Assembly (NCBI GenBank): GCA_018713515.1
Contig: DVOO01000024.1
Span: 1 to 61,547 of the forward strand
From: Candidatus Scatomonas pullistercoris
GTDB taxonomy: Bacteria; Bacillota; Clostridia; Lachnospirales; Lachnospiraceae
Reading direction: 5' to 3'
Length of the DNA: 61,547 nucleotides
The notes beneath the pieces are model-generated. The model did not search any database. It was not told the origin of the DNA and saw only the letters and a list, made by a program, of their open reading frames with translations. Shown one piece after another: positions 7,662-15,480 of this stretch. Position 1 is the first letter of the stretch. Each line of letters starts with the position of its first letter. The position numbers were made by a program, and so were the translations under genes.

Positions 7662-9554
7662 ATGAGTGATTTTAAGCTGACAACCATTGATGAGTTTGAC
7701 GCCGCCACCGAGCGGCTTCTGGAGACAGGCAGGAAGGTGGGCGCTGATTCCTGGCAGCTGCGTGTGAAGAATCAGACCCCCCACTGTAAATTTGGAGAGC
7801 AGGGCATTTGCTGCCGGATCTGTTCCATGGGGCCCTGCCGTATTACGCCGAAGGCGCCCAGAGGAATCTGCGGCTGCGATGCCGATGGTATCGCGGGCCG
7901 GAATTTCCTGCGGTTTGTAGCCGGAGGCGCGGCCACCCATTCTGATCACGGCCGGGAAATCTGCCACACTTTGAGCACCGTTTCCAGAGATGGAAATTAT
8001 AAGGTAAAGGATCCGGAAAAGCTGCTCCGGATTGCCAAAGAGTGGGGTGTGGAGACCGAAGGGAAAGATATCTATGACCTGGCCCATGAGATGGCGGAGC
8101 TGGCCCTGATGGAATACGGAAAGCCCCACGGCGTACAGCGGTGGCTGTCCAGAGCTCCCAAACATACCCAGGAGATCTGGCACAGGGAGGAGATCGAGCC
8201 GAGAGCCATTGACCGGGAGGTGTCCACGGCCATGCATATGACCCATATGGGCAACTCCAGCAAGGCGGAGGCCCTGGTCCGTCAGTCCCTGCGCACCGGT
8301 ATGTCCGACGGCTGGGGAGGCTCCATGTGCGGCACAGAGTTTTCGGATGTTATGTTCGGAACCCCGAAGCCGGTGGACACAGAGGCCAACCTGGGCGTTA
8401 TGAAAGAGGACCACGTAAATATTATCGTTCACGGCCACGATCCGAGTCTCTCAGAGATGATCTGTGAGTACGCGGAAGATCCGGAGATGGTGGCATTGGC
8501 CAAATCCCTTGGTGCCAAGGGGATCAATGTCGCCGGCGTATGCTGTACCTCCAATGAGGTCGCTATGAGGCGCGGCATACCCATGGCAGGAAATTTCCTG
8601 CAGCAGGAGAACGTGGTGCTCACAGGAGCCTGTGAGGCCATTGTCGTGGATGTGCAGTGTATTTTCCCTGCACTGGGTCCCTTAAGCAAGTGTTTCCACA
8701 CCAAATTCATCACGACTTCTCCCATCGCGCAGATGCCGGATTCTGACTTCATCCGCTTTAATGCCAGAACGGCCGGCGAAAACGCTAAAAAAATCGTGCG
8801 CACAGCTGTGGAGAACTACGTGAACAGAAAGCCGGAGCTGGTACATATCCCGCAGCTGAAGCAGAAGGCAACCGTAGGTTATTCTGTGGAGGCCATCATC
8901 AAGCAGCTGGATAAGGTAGCCAACTCTCAGGCGGAGCCCACGGGAACCACCAAGCCTCTGATTGACTGCATTACCTCCGGGGTCTTAAGAGGCGTGGTTG
9001 CCATGGTGGGATGCAACAATCCCAGAGTCCGTCCGGACTCCGCTCATGTGGAGCTGATGAAGAAGCTGATCAAGCACGACATTCTGCTGATCCTGTCCGG
9101 ATGCTCCGCCCAGGCGGCGGCCAGAGCCGGACTGATGGACAAGAGAGCCAAGGATCTCTGCGGAGCCGGCTTAAAGAGAGTCTGCGAGCTGGCGGACATT
9201 CCGCCGGTGCTGCATATGGGCTCCTGTGTGGATATCAGCCGTATGGTGGTGCTGGCTTCCCAGATCGCCAAGGATTCCGGCCTGAATATCTCCCAGCTTC
9301 CTATTGTGGGATGCGCGCCGGAGTGGATGTCTGAGAAGGCTGTATCCATTGGAAATTACGTGGTGGCTACAGGTATCGATACATACCTGGGCGTGGCTCC
9401 CCAGGTGACGGGAGGCCCCAAAGTGACGGAGCTGCTGACCGGCGGTATCCGCGACTGGGTAGAGGCTGCCTACACGGTGGAGACAGATATAGAAAAGCTG
9501 GGGGATCAGATGATCGAGAGGATCGAGGAAAAGCGCAGAGCGCTGGGAATCTGA
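7662..9554 (+). CDS. cooS: Anaerobic carbon-monoxide dehydrogenase catalytic subunit
   Basis: 630 residues, normal for CooS, which interconverts CO and CO2 at a Ni-Fe-S C-cluster in the cytoplasm. N-terminal cysteines for the D- and B-clusters are seen: C42, C50, C51, C54, C59 and the GICGC pair at 70/72. C-cluster ligand blocks are all present in order: VHGHDP (His), GVCCTSNE, DVQCIFP, VGCNNPR, SGCSAQA and MGSCVDISR. So the enzyme should be catalytically complete. There is no acsB/acsCDE, cooC or cooF neighbour in the window, so this is a solitary gene; it is divergent from a LysR regulator and followed by a terminator. Possible roles are CO detoxification or electron balance. A good ribosome binding site (GGGAGG) precedes ATG 7662. 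Confidence 0.95.
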   Translation: MSDFKLTTIDEFDAATERLLETGRKVGADSWQLRVKNQTPHCKFGEQGICCRICSMGPCRITPKAPRGICGCDADGIAGRNFLRFVAGGAATHSDHGREICHTLSTVSRDGNYKVKDPEKLLRIAKEWGVETEGKDIYDLAHEMAELALMEYGKPHGVQRWLSRAPKHTQEIWHREEIEPRAIDREVSTAMHMTHMGNSSKAEALVRQSLRTGMSDGWGGSMCGTEFSDVMFGTPKPVDTEANLGVMKEDHVNIIVHGHDPSLSEMICEYAEDPEMVALAKSLGAKGINVAGVCCTSNEVAMRRGIPMAGNFLQQENVVLTGACEAIVVDVQCIFPALGPLSKCFHTKFITTSPIAQMPDSDFIRFNARTAGENAKKIVRTAVENYVNRKPELVHIPQLKQKATVGYSVEAIIKQLDKVANSQAEPTGTTKPLIDCITSGVLRGVVAMVGCNNPRVRPDSAHVELMKKLIKHDILLILSGCSAQAAARAGLMDKRAKDLCGAGLKRVCELADIPPVLHMGSCVDISRMVVLASQIAKDSGLNISQLPIVGCAPEWMSEKAVSIGNYVVATGIDTYLGVAPQVTGGPKVTELLTGGIRDWVEAAYTVETDIEKLGDQMIERIEEKRRALGI

Positions 9555-9572
9555 TCACAGGAAAAAAAGAGA

Positions 9573-9608
9573 ATGCCGGCGTGCCTGCTGAAGGCCGCCG
9601 GTATTTTG
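9573..9608 (+). terminator. Rho-independent terminator of cooS
   Basis: 9-bp stem ATGCCGGCG (9573-9581) / CGCCGGTAT (9596-9604, one G-T pair), followed by TTTTG. Confidence 0.7.
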
Positions 9609-9674
9609 CAGGCTAAAGGACGGTCCTGTTCAGGGAATATCTGAACGTATGACTCCATGGAAAAGGGGCGGGGA

Positions 9675-10364
9675 TCAGTCCCCCACCCCGAAATCTGTTC
9701 TTTCGTACAGCACTTCTACAGCCGGATCATTCAGAAGCCAGGCGTATTTTTCCATAAACCAGTCTACCAGTTCCTGATCCCGTTTCACATCCGTACTGTT
9801 ATCGGTAAAAACATTGATGGTACCGAGAGGAAAATATTTCTTCAAAAGCCGGATATCCTCGTCGATCATCTCTTTTGTCTGTCCCCGGATGCCTACCATA
9901 AGGCAGGGAGATTCAAAATACCGGCGGACTTCCTCTGCGCTCTGAAAGTCCGCGTGCTTGTTCAGGTAATTTTCCCGGAAATCCCGGTTGAAGGTTTCCA
10001 CGCCGATTTTAAAGGTGATGGGAATTCCCATATACTCCCGCATTTTCTGCAGATGCTTCCGGTACATCCAGTGGGCCTCGAAGAAGAGGCGGTGAATCTG
10101 CTTTTCACGGATCACCCGGCGGATATCCTCCAGGGTTTCCGAGGGCAGCTCAAAGCAGCTGCCGGAGTTGATGACCTCCAGGACGCCGAACTCGCCGGTG
10201 ACCCGGGAGAGGATTTCTCTGTTGAGGGAGATCATGGCTTCCGTATCCTGGGAGTTATCGTCTATGTAGTCACAGAAACGGCATTTGCCCCAGGCGCAGG
10301 GCCTGGCCTTCAGCAAAACAATTTCCCTTTGGTTTTTATTGGTAATACGGCTATAGCGTTCCAT
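9675..10364 (-). CDS. queL: Radical-SAM queuine lyase
   Basis: 229 residues. Cysteines 23, 28 and 31 form a CX4CX2C cluster motif (PCAWGKCRFC), a spacing variant of the usual radical-SAM CX3CX2C, giving the 4Fe-4S site that cleaves SAM. Blocks such as INSGSCFELP, LFFEAHW and FKIGVETFNRDFRENYL fit a small radical-SAM barrel. The characterised Clostridioides difficile QueL acts with QueK and an ECF S-component QrtT to recover preQ1 from salvaged queuine; the neighbours here are exactly a nucleoside hydrolase and an ECF S-component, behind a preQ1-I riboswitch. The start overlaps the end of the transporter gene by 14 nt, so the operon is tightly coupled. The assignment rests mainly on context plus the CX4CX2C motif. 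Confidence 0.82.
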   Translation of the reverse strand: MERYSRITNKNQREIVLLKARPCAWGKCRFCDYIDDNSQDTEAMISLNREILSRVTGEFGVLEVINSGSCFELPSETLEDIRRVIREKQIHRLFFEAHWMYRKHLQKMREYMGIPITFKIGVETFNRDFRENYLNKHADFQSAEEVRRYFESPCLMVGIRGQTKEMIDEDIRLLKKYFPLGTINVFTDNSTDVKRDQELVDWFMEKYAWLLNDPAVEVLYERTDFGVGD

Positions 10365-10965
10365 GATCTGCTCCTTTTCCGGCCGGGGATCCCGAGCGGA
10401 GATTCTGTATTTTGGCCCGCAGAGCGGATGGCAGGGCGGCGGCCAGCCCGGCCGTCAGTGCCAGGGAAAGGATCCGGTCCAGAAAATCTGTGATCCCCTG
10501 GACCAGACAGACACTGAGAGTCAGATGCAGGCCCGCGCCGTGGAGGAGCTGTACCAGCACCGTGGATCCGGAAGAAGTAATACCCCCGAATAGAAGAGCG
10601 GTGATGACGGAGCTGACTACAGTGCCGGGAAGGGAAATCAGCAGGGAAGCGGGAAGCAGCCGCCAGATATCCCGGATTTTTTTCGGCCGGAACAGGCGGA
10701 AGGCCAGCCCGGTCATAAGGCCGGTCACCAGCTGCACCGGCAGATAATAGAAAGCATAGGGATCTGTTGTAAAGCCGTTCAGCAGGGCGCTGACCAGTCC
10801 AGGCAGCATGCCGTACACCGGACCCAGCAGAGCAGCCCCCAGCATGGTGCCGATGGAATCCAGGTAGACCGGCAGGCGCAGCGCCAGGGCAATGTTGGCG
10901 CCGACAATGTTCAGGACGGCTGCCAGGGCCAGAAAACAGATGCCGGAAGCGTTCAGTTTTTTCAT
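10351..10965 (-). CDS. qrtT: ECF transporter S-component for queuosine/queuine
   Basis: 204 residues with about five or six hydrophobic helices and the S-component hallmark LRLPVYLDSIGTMLGAALLG, followed by GPVYGMLPGLVSALLNG. S-components bind a vitamin-like ligand and are driven by a shared EcfAA'T module, which is not in this window. Position between queK (4-nt overlap, ATGA) and queL (14-nt overlap), under a preQ1-I riboswitch, makes a 7-deazapurine the likely ligand, as for QrtT proteins. The C-terminal 30 residues are basic and disordered-looking. It could be mistaken for a generic ECF S protein if context is ignored. Confidence 0.83.
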   Translation of the reverse strand: MKKLNASGICFLALAAVLNIVGANIALALRLPVYLDSIGTMLGAALLGPVYGMLPGLVSALLNGFTTDPYAFYYLPVQLVTGLMTGLAFRLFRPKKIRDIWRLLPASLLISLPGTVVSSVITALLFGGITSSGSTVLVQLLHGAGLHLTLSVCLVQGITDFLDRILSLALTAGLAAALPSALRAKIQNLRSGSPAGKGADHGTL

Positions 10966-11984
10966 AAGGAGCCGCCTCCCATCAGAGAGGCCAGCATGGG
11001 ACCAAGTTCTTCCGGACTTTTTTTCAGGAGGCGGGAAAAGAACAGTTCCATAAAGCCCAGGGGATCTGTTTCCGTCAGTACACGGCTGTTAGGAGCCTTT
11101 TTCCAGAAACCGCAGGCGTCCACTACGCTTTGGCCCAGGCAGATTCCCTCTGTCTCCACGGTGGTATAGGCTGAGAAGCCATGGCAGAGATCCCGCCGCA
11201 GAAAATAGGCAACGGCCAGGGGATCATTGATCACGCAGCCGATCAGGCCCTCCTGCTGCCAGTGGAAATCCATGTAAAAATCCGTCATGCTGCGGATCAG
11301 GGCGCCGAGCTCCGGATCCAGACGGCAGAAATAATCTCTGAGATTCGGGGTCAGAACGATCTGTCTTGTCACATCCAGGCCGACCATGTGCAGCAGCCGG
11401 CCCTGCAGGGAGGGAAGCGAAGCGAAGGCTTCAAATACTGTTCTGGCCGCGTGGGGGTCGCACCAGTAATTATATTCGGCTACCGGAGAACAGTTTCCGT
11501 GGCTTCGGTAGTTTCCGCCCATGGAAACAAACTCGTCCAGGCCGGCAAAACATTCGGGATGGCGCTGGATAAGCCTGGCCAGATTTGTCAGAGGGCCCAG
11601 GGCGATGACCGAGACCGGGCTGCCGGTTTCGGAAGCCTCCGTCAGGGCTTCGGCCAGAAACTCTACGGCACCTCTGCGGGGGCGGACTTTCGTAACCTGC
11701 GGGCAGACAAGATTTCCCAGACCATTTTCGCCGTGGGTGTCGGCCGCGTCCACGTAGGGGCGGATCAGGGGGCGTTCTTCGCCCAGATAGACAGGAATGT
11801 CAGGCCGGTGCATCCAGTCCAGCACCTTCAGGGCATTTTCCGCGCCCATCGCGGCCGGGACATTGCCCGAGACAACTGTGATGCCCAGGATCTCCAGCTC
11901 CGGGGAGGACAGCGCCAGCATCAGAGCCAGGGCGTCATCAATGCCGGGATCACAGTCAATGATCACTTTTCTTTTTGCATTCAT
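10962..11984 (-). CDS. queK: Queuosine nucleoside hydrolase (IUNH family)
   Basis: 340 residues of the inosine-uridine nucleoside N-ribohydrolase fold. The Ca2+-binding motif DCDPGIDDALAL is at residues 10-21, and SVIALGPLTNLA and MGGNY are further family blocks. Near the C-terminus the usual HDPLAVA reads NDPLAVA: the metal Asp is kept but the usual catalytic His is Asn. Known QueK enzymes cleave queuosine to queuine; preQ1-riboswitch control plus the qrtT and queL neighbours support this over a purine-nucleoside role. First gene of the minus-strand operon; ATG 11982-11984 has GGAGAT 6 nt upstream, which the riboswitch region can mask. Confidence 0.85.
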   Translation of the reverse strand: MNAKRKVIIDCDPGIDDALALMLALSSPELEILGITVVSGNVPAAMGAENALKVLDWMHRPDIPVYLGEERPLIRPYVDAADTHGENGLGNLVCPQVTKVRPRRGAVEFLAEALTEASETGSPVSVIALGPLTNLARLIQRHPECFAGLDEFVSMGGNYRSHGNCSPVAEYNYWCDPHAARTVFEAFASLPSLQGRLLHMVGLDVTRQIVLTPNLRDYFCRLDPELGALIRSMTDFYMDFHWQQEGLIGCVINDPLAVAYFLRRDLCHGFSAYTTVETEGICLGQSVVDACGFWKKAPNSRVLTETDPLGFMELFFSRLLKKSPEELGPMLASLMGGGSL

Positions 11985-12048
11985 TCTCCAATCTCCTTTT
12001 CTTTTTTTAGTCTGGAAGGCCGGCTTTGCCGCACGGGCAGGGTCCTCC

Positions 12049-12090
12049 GGAGATACTTGGTTTTTTATACTGGGAAGTTCTCGAACCAGT
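12049..12090 (-). promoter_or_regulatory. preQ1-I riboswitch with anti-Shine-Dalgarno, controlling queK-qrtT-queL
   Basis: On the minus strand from 12090: ACTGG-TTC-GAGA-ACTT-CCCAGT-ATAAAAAACCAA. This matches the preQ1-I layout of a small P1 hairpin (ACTGG/CCAGT) followed by an A-rich tail (ATAAAAAAC) that docks back into the loop, base for base comparable to the classical queC-type sequence. Directly after it ATCTCC (plus 12049-12054) is complementary to the queK Shine-Dalgarno GGAGAT (plus 11991-11996), so ligand binding probably switches translation. The exact P2 pairs differ from the reference type and are not certain. Confidence 0.85.
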
Positions 12091-12125
12091 CCGGAAAGAA
12101 ATTCCGATTTTACAAATGCATACCG

Positions 12126-12154
12126 AGTATAGCATAAATTTCCCGAAAGGTACA
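12126..12154 (-). promoter_or_regulatory. Probable promoter of the queuosine salvage operon
   Basis: On the minus strand TGTACC (12149-12154), 17 nt, TATACT (12126-12131). The -10 is strong and the -35 is poor. It lies ~36 nt before the aptamer. Confidence 0.55.
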
Positions 12155-12186
12155 GAAAAAAAGCAGAGCCGAAACTCTGCTTTTTT
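12155..12186 (-). terminator. Bidirectional terminator downstream of lrgB
   Basis: GCAGAG (12163-12168) / CTCTGC (12175-12180) flanked by A7 and T6, so it works on both strands. It ends the minus-strand lrgAB transcript and insulates the salvage operon promoter. Confidence 0.85.
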
Positions 12187-12200
12187 GCGGGCGCGGTTCC

Positions 12201-12893
12201 CTACAGGAACATGGCAAATATGGAGGCCGCGCCTACCGTAAGAATGCCGGATACGGCGATGGAGAGACTGCTCATGGCTCCCTGGATTTCTCCCAGCTCC
12301 ATGGCCTTGGTGGTGCCGATGGCGTGGGAGGAGGAGCCCAGGGCGATGCCCACGGCTGCGGGCTCCTGAATCTTAAAGAGCCGGCAGATCAGCGTGGCCA
12401 GCATGTTGCCCAGGATTCCGGTGACAATAATGACAGCTACCGTAATGGTGGTGATGCCGCCCAGCTCTTCCGAAACGCCCATGCCGATGGCCGTGGTGAT
12501 GGACTTTGGCAGGAGGGTCACATACTGCTCATGGGTAAGGTCAAAGAGCAGGGACAGGGCCAGAACACTGGCCAGGCTGGTGAGGACGCCGGAGAGAATG
12601 CCGGCGGCAATCGCCTTTGCGTTGTGCTTCAGCTGTTCCAGCTGCTCATAAAGCGGGATGGCCAGGCAGACAGTGGCCGGCGTCAGCAGGTAGCTGAGAT
12701 ACTGGGCGCCTTCATAATAGCTGTCATAGTCAATGCGGAAAAATACAAGTATCAGCATGACGGCCGCAATGGAAATAAGAAGCGGATTAAAGATGGCAAG
12801 CTTCCACTTCCGTTTCATCCAGGAGCCCAGCTCATAGGCCAGGAGGCTTATGGCAACGCCAAAAAATACAGAGTTACAAAGCATTTCCTTCAT
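12201..12893 (-). CDS. lrgB: LrgB/CidB-family membrane protein
   Basis: 230 residues, integral membrane protein with seven or so hydrophobic helices and the family blocks LLTPATVCLAIPLYEQ, LLPKSITTAIGMGVSEELGG and GIALGSSSHAIGTTKAME. LrgB works with LrgA; the pair has been linked to control of murein hydrolase activity and, in some bacteria, to pyruvate or other organic-acid export. It overlaps lrgA by 4 nt (ATGA), so the two are translationally coupled, and it ends just before a bidirectional terminator. No lytSR two-component genes are visible nearby, so the regulator is not known. Confidence 0.92.
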   Translation of the reverse strand: MKEMLCNSVFFGVAISLLAYELGSWMKRKWKLAIFNPLLISIAAVMLILVFFRIDYDSYYEGAQYLSYLLTPATVCLAIPLYEQLEQLKHNAKAIAAGILSGVLTSLASVLALSLLFDLTHEQYVTLLPKSITTAIGMGVSEELGGITTITVAVIIVTGILGNMLATLICRLFKIQEPAAVGIALGSSSHAIGTTKAMELGEIQGAMSSLSIAVSGILTVGAASIFAMFL

Positions 12894-13249
12894 TTTCTGC
12901 GCCTCTTTTCTTTACGGATTACCCACTGTGTTACTCTGCCTGAAACCACCATGACCAGAATGGTGGTGACCGGGACAATAACCAGCAGGGGGATCAGCAT
13001 GGGCCGGAGAACCCCCCAGGATTCCAGCAGGCCCACAGCTGCGGGAATAAACATAACGGGCATGATATCAATCAGAAATTTTCCCGCGTCCTTGACGGAA
13101 TCCAGAGGAATCAGGCGGGTGCACAGAGCCGCCAGCATCAGAAGCAGGCCGTAAATGCTGGCAGGGATGGGGAGAGGCAGCCAGAAGTGGCATAGCTCTC
13201 CCAGACAGGAAATTACGATGATAATGCAGAACTGCCGAAAGTATTTCAT
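12890..13249 (-). CDS. lrgA: LrgA/CidA-family holin-like protein
   Basis: 119 residues from ATG 13249, preceded by AGGAG at 7 nt; the longer frame to 13318 lacks a ribosome binding site. Four hydrophobic segments (IIIVISCLGELCHFWLPLPIPASIYGL-type start, then LLLMLAALC, IMPVMFIPAAVGLLESW and LLVIVPVTTILVMVVSG) and a basic C-terminus (RKEKRRRK) are typical of the family. It partners LrgB. The gene starts 22 bp after the end of the M18 peptidase gene on the same strand and may be co-transcribed with it. Confidence 0.9.
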   Translation of the reverse strand: MKYFRQFCIIIVISCLGELCHFWLPLPIPASIYGLLLMLAALCTRLIPLDSVKDAGKFLIDIMPVMFIPAAVGLLESWGVLRPMLIPLLVIVPVTTILVMVVSGRVTQWVIRKEKRRRK

Positions 13250-13271
13250 GATTTTATCTCCTGCATGCGTC

Positions 13272-14642
13272 TCAGTTCCGGAGAAAAACTCCGTAAGCCC
13301 TGTAGGTTTCATATACATCGATCTTGCTGGTGATCTCGAAGGGGGCGTGCATGTTCAGGACCGCCACGCCGCAGTCGATGACCTCCATGCCAAGATTGGC
13401 CAGGATGTAGGCGATGGTGCCGCCGCCGCCGGCATCTACCTTTCCAAGCTCTGAGGTCTGGTAGCCGATTCCGCCGTTATCCAGAATATTCCGGAGCCAG
13501 GCAATATACTCCGCGTTGGCGTCGTTGGAACCGGATTTTCCCCGGGAGCCGGTGTATTTGTTGAACACGGGGCCGCGGCCCAGATAGGCACAGTTGTTCT
13601 TTTCCATAACCTCCGGATAATTGGGATCGAAGGCGGCGCTGACATCCGAGGAGAGGACCTTTGTGTTCTTCAGCACCCGGCGCAGGGCGATTTCACTGTA
13701 GCAGCCGCAGGCATTCATGACCTCCGCCACGGTGTCCTCGAAAAAGCGGGAATGCATGCCGGTGGCGCCAACGCTGCCAATTTCTTCTTTGTCCGTCAGC
13801 AGGCAGACGCTGGTATATTCCGGGGCTTCCATTTCGATCATGGCCCGGAAAGAGGTATAGGCGCAGACCCGGTCATCCTGGCCGTAGGACATGATCATGC
13901 TTCTGTCCAGACCGTAATCTCTGGCGGAGCCGGCGGGCACCACTTCAATTTCCGCGGAAATGAAATCTTCATCTTCGATGCCGTACTGCTCCTTCAGAAT
14001 CTGAAGGACCGCGGCTTTTACAGCCTCCTTTTTCTCACCCTCCAGGGGACGGCTGCCCACCAGTACATTCAGATTTTCCCCTTCCACCGCCTCGCGGGCC
14101 TTCTTTTCCATCTGCTTGGAGGCCAGGTGGGGAAGCAGGTCCGACACGCCGAAGACGGGATCTTCCGGTTTGTCGCCGATAGAAATATTCAAAACGCTGC
14201 CGTCTTTTTTGGCCACCACGCCGTGGAGGGCCAGAGGAAGAGCCACCCACTGGTATTTCTTGATTCCGCCGTAGTAATGGGTGTCCAGCATGGCCAGCTC
14301 CCCTTCCTCATACAGGGGACGCTGCTTCAGGTCCAGTCTGGGGGAATCGATGTGGGCACCCAGGATCCGCATGCCGTCGGAGAAAGGCCGGGTTCCGATC
14401 TGGAACATCAGCAGAGCCTTCTTCATAATGTCGGCGTATACCTTGTCGCCGGCCTGCAGGGACTCGCCCCGGCGGATCACCTCGTTCAGGTTCCGGTAGC
14501 CATTTGCCTCCAGCTCTGCCTCCATGAAGGAGACGCATTCCCGCTCGGTTTTGCAGGCGGTAAGGAAGGCTTTGTAGTCTTCACAGAAAGCGCTGACAGC
14601 ATTGAAATCCATCTCTTTATTCCAAAGATTTTCTGATACCAT
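13272..14642 (-). CDS. M18-family aminopeptidase
   Basis: 456 residues. Zinc-binding and catalytic motifs of M18 peptidases are visible: GAHIDSPRLDLKQ (metal His plus Asp), YGQDDRVCAYTS (bridging Asp), LLTDKEEIGSVGATG (catalytic Glu) and CGVAVLNMHAPFE (C-terminal metal His). The enzyme removes N-terminal residues from peptides in the cytoplasm, probably as a dodecamer as in relatives. ATG 14642 is chosen because AAAGGAG lies 9 nt upstream; ATG 14651 abuts that site. A near-perfect promoter precedes it. It is the first gene of a possible pepM18-lrgA-lrgB unit. Confidence 0.93.
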   Translation of the reverse strand: MVSENLWNKEMDFNAVSAFCEDYKAFLTACKTERECVSFMEAELEANGYRNLNEVIRRGESLQAGDKVYADIMKKALLMFQIGTRPFSDGMRILGAHIDSPRLDLKQRPLYEEGELAMLDTHYYGGIKKYQWVALPLALHGVVAKKDGSVLNISIGDKPEDPVFGVSDLLPHLASKQMEKKAREAVEGENLNVLVGSRPLEGEKKEAVKAAVLQILKEQYGIEDEDFISAEIEVVPAGSARDYGLDRSMIMSYGQDDRVCAYTSFRAMIEMEAPEYTSVCLLTDKEEIGSVGATGMHSRFFEDTVAEVMNACGCYSEIALRRVLKNTKVLSSDVSAAFDPNYPEVMEKNNCAYLGRGPVFNKYTGSRGKSGSNDANAEYIAWLRNILDNGGIGYQTSELGKVDAGGGGTIAYILANLGMEVIDCGVAVLNMHAPFEITSKIDVYETYRAYGVFLRN

Positions 14643-14675
14643 AAGGTTCATCTCCTTTACTGATTTTTCGAGGCT

Positions 14676-14704
14676 ATTATAGCCTTATTTTTTTCATTTG
14701 ACAA
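14676..14704 (-). promoter_or_regulatory. Promoter of the M18 aminopeptidase gene
   Basis: On the minus strand TTGTCA (14699-14704), 17 nt, TATAAT (14676-14681). Confidence 0.85.
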
Positions 14705-14778
14705 GGGCGGAAACACTTTCCGGACGGGGACTGTTCCGGCAGCTTTCTCAGAGCTGCCCCGGGGCCGGGAAAAGCCCG

Positions 14779-14807
14779 TTGCAGACCGCGGCAAAATTTT
14801 GTAAAAT
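14779..14807 (+). promoter_or_regulatory. Promoter of greA
   Basis: TTGCAG (14779-14784), 17 nt, TAAAAT (14802-14807), 35 nt before the gene. Confidence 0.75.
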
Positions 14808-14841
14808 AAAATAGAATACAGCAAGGAAAGAGGAAAATAAT

Positions 14842-15345
14842 ATGCATGACAGACTGACCCAGAGCGATATTGATAAAATGAAGGAAGAGATAGAATACCG
14901 GAAGCTGGTGGTGCGGAAAAATGCCATTGAAGCCGTGAAGGAGGCCAGGGCCCAGGGAGATCTGAGCGAGAACTTTGAATATTACGCGGCAAAAAAGGAT
15001 AAGAATCAGAATGAAAGCCGCATCCGGTATCTGGAAAATATGATCAAGACAGCCATTCTGGTATCGGATCAGTCGGCCGAGGACCAGGTGGGGCTGAATA
15101 AGCGGGTCACTGTGTATTTCGAAGAGGACGATGAGACCGAAGAATACAAGATTGTGACCGCCGTCCGGGGCAACTCGCTGAAGGGCCTGATTACGGCGGA
15201 TTCCCCCCTGGGCTCGGCACTGATGGGCCACCGGGCCGGAGAGCGGGTGCATGTGAAGATCAACGATCACGCGGGTTACGATGTGATAATCCGGAAAATA
15301 GAGAATACCGGGGAAGAGGATACGGATGAGCTTCGGAAGTTTTAA
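14842..15345 (+). CDS. greA: Transcription elongation factor GreA/GreB family
   Basis: 167 residues. The N-terminal antiparallel coiled coil carries the tip motif ARAQGDLSENFEYYAAKKDKNQNE, with the acidic DLSEN that helps RNA polymerase cleave backtracked RNA. The C-terminal FKBP-like domain is recognisable (YKIVT, SPLGSALMGHRAGERV). The protein rescues stalled elongation complexes. It has its own promoter and stands alone before ftsH, which also has its own promoter. The C-terminus ends in an acidic tail (NTGEEDTDELRKF), slightly longer than the shortest family members. Confidence 0.93.
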   Translation: MHDRLTQSDIDKMKEEIEYRKLVVRKNAIEAVKEARAQGDLSENFEYYAAKKDKNQNESRIRYLENMIKTAILVSDQSAEDQVGLNKRVTVYFEEDDETEEYKIVTAVRGNSLKGLITADSPLGSALMGHRAGERVHVKINDHAGYDVIIRKIENTGEEDTDELRKF

Positions 15346-15415
15346 TTTTCCCGCCGGGGGAGAACTTAAAAAAGTCTGAAAAACATGAAGTTTTCGTGAA
15401 ATTTAAGTGATTTGC

Positions 15416-15444
15416 TTGACTTTGTGAACTGCTTAGAAGATACT
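15416..15444 (+). promoter_or_regulatory. Promoter of ftsH
   Basis: TTGACT (15416-15421), 17 nt, GATACT (15439-15444). Confidence 0.75.
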
Positions 15445-15480
15445 GAATGCAGAGTTTATATATAATTAGGAGGCACAAAT

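Noticed and set aside
7662-12200. Wood-Ljungdahl (acs) gene cluster around cooS
   Set aside because: Neighbours are a LysR, a methyltransferase remnant and the Q-salvage operon; no acsB, acsC, acsD or acsE frames are visible.
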